In this document: in pieces, positions 12,572 to 23,766 of the stretch
How positions within the stretch are numbered: position 1 is the stretch's first letter
Layout: each line of letters starts with the position of its first letter
Source: Adiantum capillus-veneris
Taxonomy: Eukaryota > Streptophyta > Polypodiopsida > Polypodiales > Pteridaceae
Length of the DNA stretch: 64,000 nucleotides
Direction: 5' to 3'
Assembly: GCA_014529385.2 (NCBI GenBank)
Contig: CM043963.1
Span: forward strand, 101,673,912 to 101,737,911
Program-made: the position numbers and the translations under genes
The notes under the pieces: model-generated
Told to the model about the DNA's origin: nothing
Databases searched by the model: none
The model's input: the letters and a program-made list of their open reading frames with translations, nothing else

Positions 12572-13483
12572 CAACAACAAAGTGGATCACTGTTGCAAAT
12601 AAATGCTATTCAACTAACAAATTTTGGTGAAGACATAGTGGAACCAATAATTGCAGTCAAAGTGGGTAGCAATCAAGTAGAATCGACGACATTGCTTGAT
12701 TCTGGAGCTCAAGCAAATCTGATCTCTTACAAATTATATAAACAGCTCAAGCCCAAAGATCACCTACATCCTACTTCACAAGTGCTAGAAAGTAGTACAT
12801 CACATTTTCTAAGAAAATTAGGCTGGACTATATTGCATGTACAAATACATCAATATATTTATCCCCACAAGTTTTACGTGGTTGAGGATGCGAGCACACT
12901 ACACCCCATGTTGTTGGGACAACCTTGGCATAAAGAGTATAATGTGCAGATAGATTGGAATTCGGATACAGTCAAAATTCAGCATGCACAAGAACACCAG
13001 GTGGTAGCCTTTACTCAGCAAACCGAGAACAACCAGATGACAGCACCACAATCACTGGATAAAGAACCAAAACGATGGGTGCCACTAAAGAACAACACGA
13101 TACCCATGGAGAACAACCAAGGAACTGCCAACCATGTTCACTACAAAAGTAAGACAACACAGACCACAATGAATAGATCAAGGTTAGCAACACGCGAAAA
13201 ACAAGTATGGGTGCAGAAGGATAGAAGTGAAAGGGCATACAAACCACAATACAATAGCAAAAGTCAACAGAAGAACACAGTTCAACCAACAACCAAGGGA
13301 ATTAAAAAGATATGGATCCCAAAGAGAATGCTCAATAAAAACTTAAATGCGACTTGCATTTGGATCCCGAAACCAAAGCAACAGGAACTCCCTTCAGTAC
13401 AAGCAACACCAGCATGCGGACACACACTGCATATGAAACCGGCAAACCGATCTATGTGGGTGCCAATTAGCAGAACAACATGA
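12572..13483 (+). pseudogene. retroviral-type aspartic protease with C-terminal W-[VI]-P repeats
   Basis: Still in the same frame as the integrase. The active-site loop LLDSGAQANLIS is near residue 36, and MLLGQPWHKEYNVQIDW matches the C-terminal ILGxPW element of retropepsins. A basic, Gln/Asn-rich tail follows in which the module [KR]xWVP recurs (KRWVPLK, KQVWVQK, KKIWIPK, CIWIPKP, SMWVPIS) about every 20-50 residues. In Ty3/gypsy elements protease normally precedes reverse transcriptase; here it follows integrase, so the element is rearranged or this is a second gag-pro unit joined in frame. The frame ends at TGA 13481-13483. A TAA at 12569 separates it from the integrase part. Confidence 0.75.
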
Positions 13484-13914
13484 CAACCACGAACGTGGAA
13501 ATAAACCTACAAAAACCTCCAAAACAAAGCTACAAATGGCAAGCAAAACAGAAAAAGACTACAGCCACAATTCAACCACAACAATTCTCTCCACGGAGAC
13601 AACCATGGCCATATCGACAGTAGCGGCAAACCAAGCGACTTTTGCAAGAAAGACAATCAAACAGAGAGCCGTAGAGTTACAACTTTTACTTGCAAAGAAA
13701 ATCTGGCAACCAAAGCAACAACAAACAAGAAACCTCAACGTCGAATGCCAATAAGCATCTTGCTTATTCACTCCTCTTGCACAACATTGATTTTTCCATG
13801 CATTGACTGAGTATGCATCAAATAGGGCCAAATTACAAGGCCGCGTATTAGCACAATTTTCAACCCATACACTGCACATACCCCAAGGCGATACCTTGTC
13901 CGGGAGGACTCTGA
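13484..13914 (+). other. non-coding spacer before the polypurine tract
   Basis: No domain recognised. A 72-codon frame at 13536-13754 is Lys/Gln/Thr-rich and may be a decayed continuation of the protease tail. GTCCGGGAGGACTC at about 13899 resembles GTCGGGGACGAC just before the polypurine tract at 20079, which suggests related 3' ends. Confidence 0.4.
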
Positions 13915-14770
13915 CTAGGAGGGGGGAGGCATTCTCAATGCGGACCCAATGAAGGTCAAAAGAGCAAAAGAGGGCATGTTTTTCGACTATTTTGAAGGGT
14001 TTTCGTTTGATTGCGAAATTTTCTGGACTAACCTAAGTACATATGCCCTTATACAACACGAATCTACAAGTATATGGGGCAAAACACCAAATCAGGCCCC
14101 TAGGTGTGTGTATTTAGCCATTTTTTGGGCAAAATATTGGTAAAACGGAGAAATCCGGCCATAAAAATTGCATGTGAGTGTATATAGTGTTTTGTGGGGA
14201 TGTTTTTGAGTTATTATGATTTTTGGGGACTTTATTGGTTTAATTTGCTATTTTCTTTTTAATTTTACTAATTATCGACATAAAAACTTCAAAAATACAA
14301 AAAGCAGGTGAAATACGATCGTAATGAAAAACAAATAATATAGAGATAATCAGTGACTATAGGACAACCTATGGTACAATGGGGGTGCAATTATGTGAAT
14401 GGAGCGGAAGGCGTGTTTTAGCCAGATTTTGACCGAAACGTCAAATTTCTCGGAAACTCGGAAAACGGAGTCCAAATCAAGAACTTTTCGAGCCTAAACC
14501 GCATCTCGCAAGAAGTTGAGGGCACATGTCAAATTTCATAGAAAGTGGTTTGGGGACCCCCATTATAAGATTTTTTCACTTCACTTAGAGCTCATTTCTA
14601 CTATTTCCTTCTTGAGAGAGAGCTCTTGCCACCTAGAGCGAACCGGACTTCCAGCAGCTTCTACGACGCGCACGACCACCCGACAGGCTCTAGATATGAG
14701 AGGTAGGCTCACCACCTTGAGCTTTTCGCGTATGTTTGATATTTTATCGCGAAAACTAGTGTAGAGTTCC
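13915..14770 (+). repeat. polypurine tract and probable 3' LTR of the gypsy remnant
   Basis: TAGGAGGGGGGAGG at 13915-13928 is a polypurine tract, as used to prime plus-strand synthesis. The following roughly 0.8 kb is non-coding and has LTR-like features: an AT-rich upstream part, a CATTATAAG TATA-like box at 14561-14569, then a pyrimidine-rich presumed transcript start. Exact LTR borders cannot be fixed because no second copy is present in the window. The paired LTR is expected upstream but is absent. Confidence 0.5.
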
Positions 14771-16556
14771 CATGGGAAACGAACAGTAGAGACCTACAGG
14801 TAGAGGTGGCCACCTAACGGCTAACCCAAAAGCAATAAGCAGTTTACCCTAATATAGGAGACCACTCTTGAATGCACAAAGGGGGCAAAAAACCATTGGG
14901 AAAAACCCTAACTTCTAGAGCCCTGCAAGAGGCCACCAAGTGGTAAATCGGTGGAAAGTCGCCCAAATGCTACCAAAACTCATGGGTTGGAGCATCTCGA
15001 CATGCTCTACAAGGCTATATAGCCCACATGGCCATAAGGCGACCCGAAGTGGGACTAAGCTTTAGAAACAGCATCAGACACACAAAGCGTCAACTAGCTC
15101 TCACGGCCAAACCGGATATCCGTTTGCCACCAAACTTCACGAGCAGCTTTCCTAGACCATCAACAATCAAGTCCTATGGTGGTAGACCACCACAAGTCAT
15201 CGACGACATGTAAACGCAACCACGGGCGCTTCCAGAGAAACAGATTGCCAAACGGAGCTCCGGTGAAGCCAAAGCCAACAAAAACCATATGGCAAGGATC
15301 CCCAAGGAACCATGAAGCTATGGAGACTAACATCAAGAAATTTCATCGCCGAAAAGCACTCCAAGAGTGAGAAAACGGGTTAGAGGCTCTGAAAGCCAAC
15401 AGGGAGTTTCTATCTATCTTTTTGACTTTTTTATTGAAATAGGGCTTAAACGGGACTCAGGGGGGCTCAGGCCATGTACCAGTAGCATTTCTCATAAAAA
15501 CTTCATAAGGAGACATCCTACACGTAGGATGTCTCAAGGCCATGTTTGGGCATCAAACTCAACATCTCACCTCATACACAGCTTCTACATAGCTTATACA
15601 TGCTAGCCATCAAGTTTCATCACATTTGGACAAGAGTTGACCTTATATGCATCAGAAAACAGAAAGTCAGAGCATAGAGGCAATGATGGGTCATAGACCT
15701 ACCAAAACTAGTCCAAATCACATGAAACTTGCACAATATACTCATTAGCACATTGCCAAGCTAACTATGGGGTCGGATATGAAAATTAATGAAATAAACA
15801 TCCTACGTGTAGGATGTCTAAATGACCTATTTGACCTCCAGCAAGTGTTTTTGAGTTCCAGATATCTTTATAACACATTCACAAGCTCATGTATATAATT
15901 TCAAGCCATACCCATCACATTTGGCTCCCAAAACCTCCAAGATGCACTTTTTGAGCCTAAAAACACTACACATGCTCTTAACAACACCAATGCTTATCCA
16001 AATCAAAATCTAAGAGCGGGGCCATGTTCTACATGCTAAGGGCTACCCACAGAACCAAATTCAAGTCATTCTGAGAAAATAGACATCCTACGCGTAGGAT
16101 GTCTCCAGTGTCATATAGTGACCTTCTGTGCAGGGATTGACTTCATGGGAGCCTTTTACATGGTATAAGAAGCCTATATATCAAATTCAACCCACTTGAA
16201 TATCATTTTCCACCTATTTAGGACATCCTACCCAATTTGTGAGCCAAAAGCCTAAATCTGCTCAAAATTGCACTTTTTGATGTCCAAACCAAATTCCAAA
16301 TACATAGCCATGTTACACAGGTCAAGGGCCACAAGCTTGTCAAGTTTCACAAAAAACAGAGAAGGTAGACATCCTACGCGTAGGATGTCTACATGACTAT
16401 TTATCAGTCCAAAATCTATTGTGGGCACATGCAGGGTTTCCCTAGTTCCTTTTGAGTTCTTATTTCAATTTTCAAGTCATTTGGGTAGTCAGAACTCATT
16501 TTATCAGCTAATCTGTAAAAAACGCTATTTTTTGTCTACTGAGTGCAGCAGGATCC
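14771..16556 (+). other. leader-like region of a non-autonomous LTR element, with palindrome array
   Basis: About 1.8 kb without a convincing gene, directly upstream of the coiled-coil ORF at 16557. Its right half carries four copies of a 24-bp palindrome at strict spacing (next entry). Position between an LTR-like region and a gag-position ORF fits a retrotransposon 5' leader. No primer-binding site was recognised. Small frames such as 15176-15370 (KPKPTKTIWQGSP) are not assignable. Confidence 0.45.
15511..16390. repeat. four 24-bp palindromes at 285-bp spacing
   Basis: The palindrome is AGACATCCTACG followed by its exact reverse complement, with an MluI-like ACGCGT centre. Copies lie at 15511-15534 (one CpG-to-CpA change), 15796-15819 (two changes), 16081-16104 (perfect) and 16367-16390 (perfect, with an extra flanking T-A pair). 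Start-to-start distances are 285, 285 and 286 bp. The intervening DNA is far less alike than the palindromes. A half-site (GGACATCCTACC) sits at 16221-16232, about midway between the last two. The same motif recurs at 49959-50826. Confidence 0.92.
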
Positions 16557-19500
16557 ATGGCAGCCACAAAATCACCTGCAAAGAAGAAGAGGATGACTAT
16601 CAAGGACTACTTAGAAGAAGTGGAGCCTTTTGTTATCTCAGAGGGAACCCTGAAGCCCACAAGCACTTGGATTCAAGATGAACTGCTAGAAACCAATGAT
16701 CTGAGAATCTACCAAGGAGTATTTAAAGATCCGGAGGGAAATGTAGTGGATCTATCCATGATACCTCAAGAGCTCAATGAATTTGTCAGGAGCAAGATAG
16801 GGGACTACTTAGAGAAACTGGATCTCCACAATTACTTTGAAGCCTTGCCAGCAGGGATTGATGTTAAAAGAGTGTGGGAATTTGTCATCACAATCAAAGA
16901 GGACGGCATAGCCAGAGTTACAGATCTGCAAGGCAAGCCTAATACAATGATTGTCATCATAGAGAAGGTGGTGGCAGCAACACTTGACATCTCTAACAAA
17001 CGGGACAATGTGACAAAGAGGCAAGATGACATTAAGGTCTACTCAGAAAAGAAGAATAACTATGCATTTGAAGATATTGCAAACCCGAAGGTGGCTATCA
17101 TGAGCCAACTATACAATCAATACTTCCACATGTGTACCAAGCGGCCACAGAAATACAGAATGCCACCTGGAGCTATTGCCACCACTTTTCACCTGGGCAA
17201 TGCAGAAGAGCAAACCAAAGGAGATAAACTATGCCGCTTACATCCACGACAATCTTGTGAAGATTGGGACCAAAAATCCCACCTATATTGTGCCTAGTGA
17301 GTTGATAACCAAAGTCGTCTATGGAGCATTGCATGCCAAGGGAAATTGGCCTCTACCTCCCGCACAAAATGATTGGCTCAAGCTGAAGGAAGACAAAGAA
17401 GAAGAACCTCCTAGGGCGCCCAGGGTAGCCACAAGGTTGAAGTGCCGTTTAGAGATGGTGCTATAAGAGCCACCTGAGCCAAAGAAGGGAAAGAAAGAAA
17501 CTCTACAAGTGCTAGTCAAGGAAACAAAGTCACAGAAAGCGGCAAGGCTAGAAAGACTAATGGAAAGTTTCAGAGTTGAGAGAGCGCTAAAAGGGGATCT
17601 GAGTGAGTTATGGAAGCCATCACTTGAGGCTATGTCTAGATCATCCCGAAGGATTCAAAGGGATTGGTTTGAAGATTATATCAAGAATTTTTAGATCTTA
17701 GATGCTACAACAGAGAATATCCCATATATACCTTTTACAAAAGAAGAGGTTGACGAAGTGAGACGACGGCTGCTAGAAGAGCAGGAAGGCCAAGAAAGAG
17801 AGAGGAAAACAAAGGTGGATCGGGATTTCAAGAAGAAGCAACCAACTCCACCATCCAGCCGAGGATCCAGCCCACCACCATCACCACCTCCTCTTAGTCC
17901 TCCCCAAACCCGACAAAAAGAGGAGTTGAATAAACCTGAGGGACAACAAGATTCCGAGGAAGAGCAGAAGGCAAAAGTTGAGCCAAAAGATGAGAATCCA
18001 GATCCAGAAGAAAGAAACTATAGAATATTTCTTAATCTCCTAGCTGTTGGGTACTCTCGAGAAGAGGCAACTAATGCAGCTTTTGAGTTGTCGAGCACTA
18101 GACCCAAGGAATATATGTAGAGCCCTCGATTAGTGGAGTTGAAGGAGATGGCCACAGATACAGTGGATTTACATCCACAAACCAATTATTGGGATGAAGT
18201 GATGCAAAAACTCATCGGGCTCACAGCAAGGTCGATGGCCACTGAGATTGAATTTGATAATCTCAAAAAAAATGAATTTCACATCAAAGCCGAAGTGGAC
18301 TCACTACAAAAGCGGGACCAAGAGAACACAGAGAAACAAACCAAGCTGCAAGCCAATCTGGACACGGCACTACAAAGATGCCAAGGGATGGAAAGACAGA
18401 GTCAGGCAGCAGAACAAAAGCTTCAAAGAGCAGAGGAGGAGTACAAGAAAATCAGAAAATCACTGACAGATGCGGAGAAAGAGAGGGACAATTTGACACT
18501 ACAGCTTGCTGATGAGTCCAAAGAGGTTGAAACTTTGAGGAATGCTAAGAAAAAGGCCGAGCTAGAACATGAGGCAAGCCAGGATGAAGTGATAGAGCTA
18601 AAAGATCAAATGAAAGTGAAAGATCAGACCATCCAGAGGCTAAGGGTATCTCCGACCAGAGTCAGAGCTTCTACCTTTATTAGCACTGCTTCAAAGAATG
18701 ATCTATATGAAGAACAGATGAAGGAACTCCAAAGGGAGTTGACACTAGAGAAGAGACAAAGACTGATGCTGGCCGAGGGCTCCCTAGTAATGCAAAACCG
18801 TCTGGAAGATGAGAACAAGGCCATGAAAGATGAGCTAGAAGCCTTGAAAAAGAAGATGGACGAGGACCAAAAGAGATTGCAAACAGAAAATGAAGACACC
18901 AAGAGGAATCTACAAGAGGCTAAAAAAGCCAATGCAGAATTGAACGACCTCTTAGTGAACATGGGGGATCAAGTTGAATAAGAAAAGAAAGCATTTCAGA
19001 AGCAGATAGATGAGCTGAAAGGCCAAGAGAAGACTGAAGAGCAACACTTGAGCACAGGGTCAGCACCAATGGAAGGCATTGACATAGAAAATGTGTCAGA
19101 TCCAGTGGACACCACTATGCAAGAGGACATCCTTGTGGGACCATCCCAAGAGTCCCAGGATCTGACACAAGAAGAAGAAGAAAATCTACAAAAGGCAATA
19201 GAAGCGGCAATAACAGACACGGCCAAAGAAGCAATGGAGTGGGAGCACAGAGTACTTAAGTCTATGACCATTCAAAAGTTAGATTCCAATTTCATTTGGC
19301 ATGAATGGCTACAACCTTCTCTCCCACATCCTCTTCTCAAGTATGAAGCTTGTACACTAAACATGCGGATTAAAGAGGAGCCAATAGTGCCACTATACAA
19401 AGAAGATATCTCCAAACCAGAAGGAGTTAATCTCATTGTGGACTCCCAGCCAAAATGGAGAAAGGCATGGCTAGCCAAATACCCATAGTACTTAGTTCAT

Positions 19501-20040
19501 CTGGTAGAGGCGCCTAAAAGAATTAGAGACAACCTTAGCTTTTTTCCTCTACCAAGGATGCGGACCTGGAAATCACAAGAGATGCTGCAGAAAAGCCACC
19601 CCACATCAATCAACTACCCAAAGCTGCTAGGCTTGAAGGTAGGTGAGAGAATGAGTGAGCAATACATGGTGAAAACCCTAACGGGAGCCATTAAATTGTT
19701 CACTGGCTCGCCTGACCTCTCTTGCATCATGCTTAGAAAAATCTGTAAAACCCTTCTGGCGGTTTTTGAAATCTTTAAACCTGGACAGGCAATAGACAGC
19801 ATCTTCTTCTTCCGAGACACATATAGATGTGCATATGATATGTCTGCTCAGCCTTCTCATGAGGTGATACATGCCCTTTATCAGCGAATCATGTTTTGCC
19901 CCTCGTATCACCTCCAGGCCTTTGAAGACGCCTTCTACACCAGTTTCTTCACCATCAATACAGAAATATTCGGCCCAACATTACTGGCCCAACATGCATG
20001 GTATGAGTCTCTTTTGAAGATGCGCGAAAGCCTCCACTGA
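16557..20040 (+). pseudogene. long coiled-coil ORF of a non-autonomous LTR retrotransposon
   Basis: The only gene between the palindromic leader and a polypurine tract. The start ATG at 16557 follows the leader directly (MAATKSPAKKKRM). Layout: basic N-terminus and a folded-looking region (to about 17190); after one frameshift near 17185 a single frame runs to TGA at 20038. This holds a Pro/Ser-rich linker (about 17850-17930), a very long Glu/Lys/Gln coiled coil (about 18200-19030), then a folded region rich in aromatic residues (about 19260-20040). In-frame stops are TAA 17464, TAG 17692, TAG 18118, TAA 18979 and TAG 19486. No zinc knuckle, protease or reverse transcriptase motif is present, so it is either a divergent gag or an additional ORF. 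The enzymes would have to come from another element. Function unknown. Confidence 0.65.
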
Positions 20041-20078
20041 AGAAGCAGCTCTACTGCCATGTCGGGGACGACATGAAC

Positions 20079-20092
20079 TAGGAGGGGGGGAG
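20079..20092 (+). other. polypurine tract
   Basis: TAGGAGGGGGGGAG lies just after the coiled-coil ORF and directly before TGTTAGTAGC, a plausible LTR start with the canonical TG. It is nearly identical to the tract at 13915, which suggests that both belong to related Ty3-type elements. Confidence 0.75.
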
Positions 20093-20600
20093 TGTTAGTA
20101 GCTGGACACACCCAACGAAGGATGATTGACCGGCAGGATATTATTTTTTGTAATTATTCTTTAATTGAGAAAAACCGTCATTTCACCTTTGTAAATAGTG
20201 GGGCTTGGAGAAGATTCCGGATTGTATCCCATTTTTGACATTTAGACTGAGTGAATGGTTAAATTGGAACATTAGGGTTTGAGATTGTAAGGTATTTATA
20301 CCACTTTTGACCTTAATGCAAAAAATTTTATAAGTTTTTGTCTGTGTGAGTTGAGTGTACTCTGTGTACGAGAGAGACTGAGAGTTTTATCTTGACACTA
20401 TGCGTGCACCGGTGGTCGGAATCGAGTGCGGAGAAGTGTAGCGTGTTGCCCCCGAAGAGAGATACGCACCAGCACCTACATTGCAGGTGTATAGCCCGGC
20501 TTCACAAGATCTACCTACGAGCTATATCTCGTGATTCGTTGAGCATACGTTGTCTGTTTTTGCATTTCATCATATCCACGCGTTTGCATTGAGTAGAGCT
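20093..20600 (+). repeat. probable 3' LTR of the non-autonomous element
   Basis: It begins TGTTAGTAGC after the polypurine tract. There is a TATA-like TATTTATA at about 20293-20300 and pyrimidine/GA-rich sequence downstream. The right border is not determinable from one copy. A partial palindrome half-site (AGACATCCTATGTG) occurs near 20652, so the LTR may extend further than given. Confidence 0.5.
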
Positions 20601-21016
20601 ACACATTAGGCACTTTAGTTTTTGGAAATGACGACCTTGCAAATTTTGACTAGACATCCTATGTGATTTTGCACTGGGTGTTTAGGGTTGGGATTTTGGT
20701 TCATGGACCTTAGGGAGAGCGACCTATTGGTGTTAATAGGGTTTCCTTCAAGTTCCGTAGCGTTTTGAGAATGTTTGATGGGTATTTGGCTCCTGAAAGC
20801 GTTGTAGGAAATCTCCTCTCGTGTACTCCTGAAGGTTGTAGCTTAGACATTGGGTAGAGACTTCTATAGGAATTAGTCGAGAGTCGGTCGAGTGTAGGTT
20901 GACACCCTATGCTTGCTTCCATGCGCCTGCGGGTCGAGCTTCCTCCTTAGCTGACAAATCTTGTTAGGTGAGTTCTCGCTGTGCTGACGTCCGTCGCGGC
21001 ATATCCGGCAACATAT
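20601..21016. other. no gene recognised
   Basis: Mixed-composition DNA, possibly the rest of the LTR. No supported coding region. Confidence 0.35.
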
Positions 21017-21151
21017 TGTTTATGGTCTACAATCATATCATACTATTTTTGGCTACAGATTATGTCATAGTGTTTATGGTTTGCAATCATGGCATAGGTT
21101 TTATAGTTCGCATTCATATCATAATGTTTACGGTTTGCATTTATATCTTAC
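21017..21151 (+). repeat. 27-bp tandem repeat, five units
   Basis: Five exact-length units start at 21017, 21044, 21071, 21098 and 21125. Consensus words are TGTTTATGGTTTGCA and ATCATATCATA; units differ at several positions but none has an indel. A 68-codon plus-strand frame runs through it because 27 is a multiple of three; I read that as a by-product. Confidence 0.9.
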
Positions 21152-22330
21152 AGATATGGCAGACACTAAGCTGACAAAACATCAGTAAAATTTTGTCTCC
21201 AAAGGTATAGTATAAAACTTTCAACACATGTCAAAGAGTGAGCTTCACCGCTATCTAAACCCTGCAACTCCGAAGCATTATTACCAGTTTATAGAGACTT
21301 TAAATGCATGACAGATATGACAATACCATGGGGAAGGAGGTAAGGCAAGCACAAAGTCGATGATCCTTCTACTTTGCATGATGCATGTGTTGCACGTATG
21401 GATACGCAGAGGCCCTAAAAGTCTACATGAAGAAGGCACAAGTTGCAACCTCCAAGATGTACCACCTCTAAGCCCTCTATATGTTTGATATTCATATTGC
21501 TACCATTTAATGCCCACATCACTAGCACTTAGCACAGTTGTAAGTCATGAAAGATCCCCACATTGGGTGCACTTTTGCTCCACACATAACATCTGATGGT
21601 AGAATTCCCTATCCACATGTTCACATAGCAAATATTGGATGAAGTCTTGAAGCCCCATCAGAAACTCTCCAGCATGGCCAGAAAAAGAGTACAAAACACA
21701 ACAAACATCATCTAGAACTATCAAGATATTTGCAACAGCATGTCTCTCACTCGCACATAAAGTGTACCACATTTCTCCTCTCAAAATTGACCTATAAGAT
21801 CTCTCATGCATGGATCCAGAGTGAGGGAGTATCAAGGATAATGTCCACTACTCACCCAAAGATCCTCAGCATGCCCTATATCAAACCACTATCTCCTAAA
21901 GCACACGTCATGCAAGGTGGGCCAATGAGTAGATAACACATGAGAAGTGTCTCGAGAACTATATGTGATAGATGCACCTACAACTACTACAATGAGTGTG
22001 CAAGGAGCTGAAAGTCCATTGCTAGAGCCTTTCTTGGATAGAGTGATGTATGACCATCTCACTCTATCTACCACTACTACAACATCCTTGCGGGGCCTCA
22101 GACTATGTATATTGGCGGTTGCATGGGCCTCGATGCCATAAGACTGATGCAAAAAATTCTCAAGAATCCAAATACATAAAGCAAGATTGATGTTGTTGAA
22201 GTACATATTTACAATGATGCATGCACAATAACTGGCCACCGAGATGCTAAGTGTGCGGGCCATCAACAAAGGAGAAGGCTTGAAAGCTGAAGTAGGACTG
22301 GCATGTACACTTGGGGGTGGTCCATGGAAA
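21152..22330. other. decayed sequence, possibly 3' part of the minus-strand kinase-like pseudogene
   Basis: Several minus-strand frames (for example 21889-22341) have a natural-looking composition and lie downstream of the kinase-like segment. I cannot assign a family. No RNA gene or element end is visible. Confidence 0.3.
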
Positions 22331-22339
22331 ATCTCCCTC

Positions 22340-23240
22340 ACTTTGTTTTATCGTTTCTATCTCTAAATCACAGAGAGGAGGAATGTGGGTTGTAGTTTTG
22401 GTCTTTTTGCGTATGAGCCCCAATCCACAATGCATGTGTGGACACCCTTCTGACCAAAACAAAGCATCATGTTTTGAGAGTGGAGATCATTAAGGAGGTA
22501 GTCATGTGCATGCAGATACTTTAGGGTTTGAAGAAGAGCATTAATAATTAGCAAAATGTTATTTTGGAGGAGGTCTAGTGTTCCTTCAGTGGCTACGTAA
22601 TCGTGAATGGCAGGTTAATTTCCATCTATATTGCACTCTTTCATCCACTCCTCCACATAGCCTCCGTTCCAAAATCTTGAAATGATCATTGGACTCTCCA
22701 TGTGACAATCCATGGCAACTGGATAAATAATTCTATGATGGGCGATGTACAAAATTGTAGCTTTGTCTTTAACCCATTGATCCACCATGGGTACATGCAA
22801 GTGTACTTTGAGCATTTTTGCAAGGTACAGTGGATCTTTAAAGGCAAGATTGGTGATACCCACATGCTTCACATGTACCCATCTTACCTCTCCCACCTAC
22901 AAAGCTTGTATGTTGAAGATATCAGTATCTGGCAAAAGATATAAAATAGGGGGGATCTGAGAGTGGTCTTAAGTGATAGCAATTGACACAATAGGCTCTA
23001 CTCTAATGGCGCCTCTTATATCCTCAGCAACATTGGAAGAGATGGCTTCCACTCTCATACACTTTGCTGATCTTTCAAGCTTCTCCTTACTCTTGAACTC
23101 AGTATACAACTGTTGCACAAGTTGCATCCGGGTACCTATGCTCAACAAGGTAGTAATATCATGACTTTTTATCTCTTGAAAGGTCTTTGCAATCTACCCA
23201 ATAGTCTGCTCGACCATATTCAATAATAAACATGATGTCA
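22340..23240 (-). pseudogene. degenerate protein-kinase-like gene fragment
   Basis: Read on the minus strand from about 23240: a helical segment (TRMQLVQQLYTEFKSKEKLE), a middle part (about 22900-22615) with FWNGGYVEEWMKE, then LQTLKYLHAHDYLLNDLHSQ and CIVDWGSYAKR. The last two align with the kinase catalytic loop (YLHxxxxxHxDLxxxN) and the DFG region, here LLNDLHSQN and DWG. The catalytic Asp of the loop is kept while His and Lys positions differ. The glycine-rich loop and VAIK lysine are not seen. Stops at several points show it is not intact. It lies directly downstream of a CACTA transposase fragment on the same strand, so it may be host sequence captured by that element; this is an inference. 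Confidence 0.4.
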
Positions 23241-23766
23241 TGAGTGATATGTCAAAATTAGCGGGAAAAATGAGCTACTTGCAAGGACATGATAAAAGTG
23301 GAGTTCAGTTCTCTAATCATTACATTTTGCAAATATACATGTCTTTTCTACCTTTTGTCCAAGAGATGTTGTATTTTTAAGTCCTTCTAATATGGAAGCC
23401 TTAAAAATATGGAGCACCTTGACATACCTTTTGGTGGAGTAGACAAGGGTGAATTACTATTTTAGTGCTCTTTCTAAATGGTTGCCCAATCTTCCATTGT
23501 AAGCTTTAGAGGTGTTTTCCCATTTGTTGGAGCCTTGTATTTGATGTGACTTTGGGGTAGAAAATGATGGTTGTTTGGATAGATTACCTTGTTTAAGGAA
23601 TTTGGCCACTCTATCACCAATGATGGCCAGTAGGACATGCATCATGACCCAATGTGGAGAATCCTACACTCATATCATATCGTTAGAGAGGGAGCTTCAA
23701 ACTTCAAATGGTAAAAAGAGAGAAGAATGTACGTAAAATACCAAAATCTCTCCAAGGCCAGGATAG
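23241..23766 (-). other. unassigned DNA between kinase-like and transposase fragments
   Basis: A 62-codon minus-strand frame (23457-23645) has the composition of real protein (AKFLKQGNLSKQPSFSTPK) but no recognised domain. It could be an exon of the kinase-like pseudogene. Confidence 0.3.

Noticed and set aside
15511-16390. CRISPR-like array
   Set aside because: Regular repeats, but 24-bp palindromes with roughly 260-bp spacers in a plant retrotransposon are nothing like a CRISPR locus.
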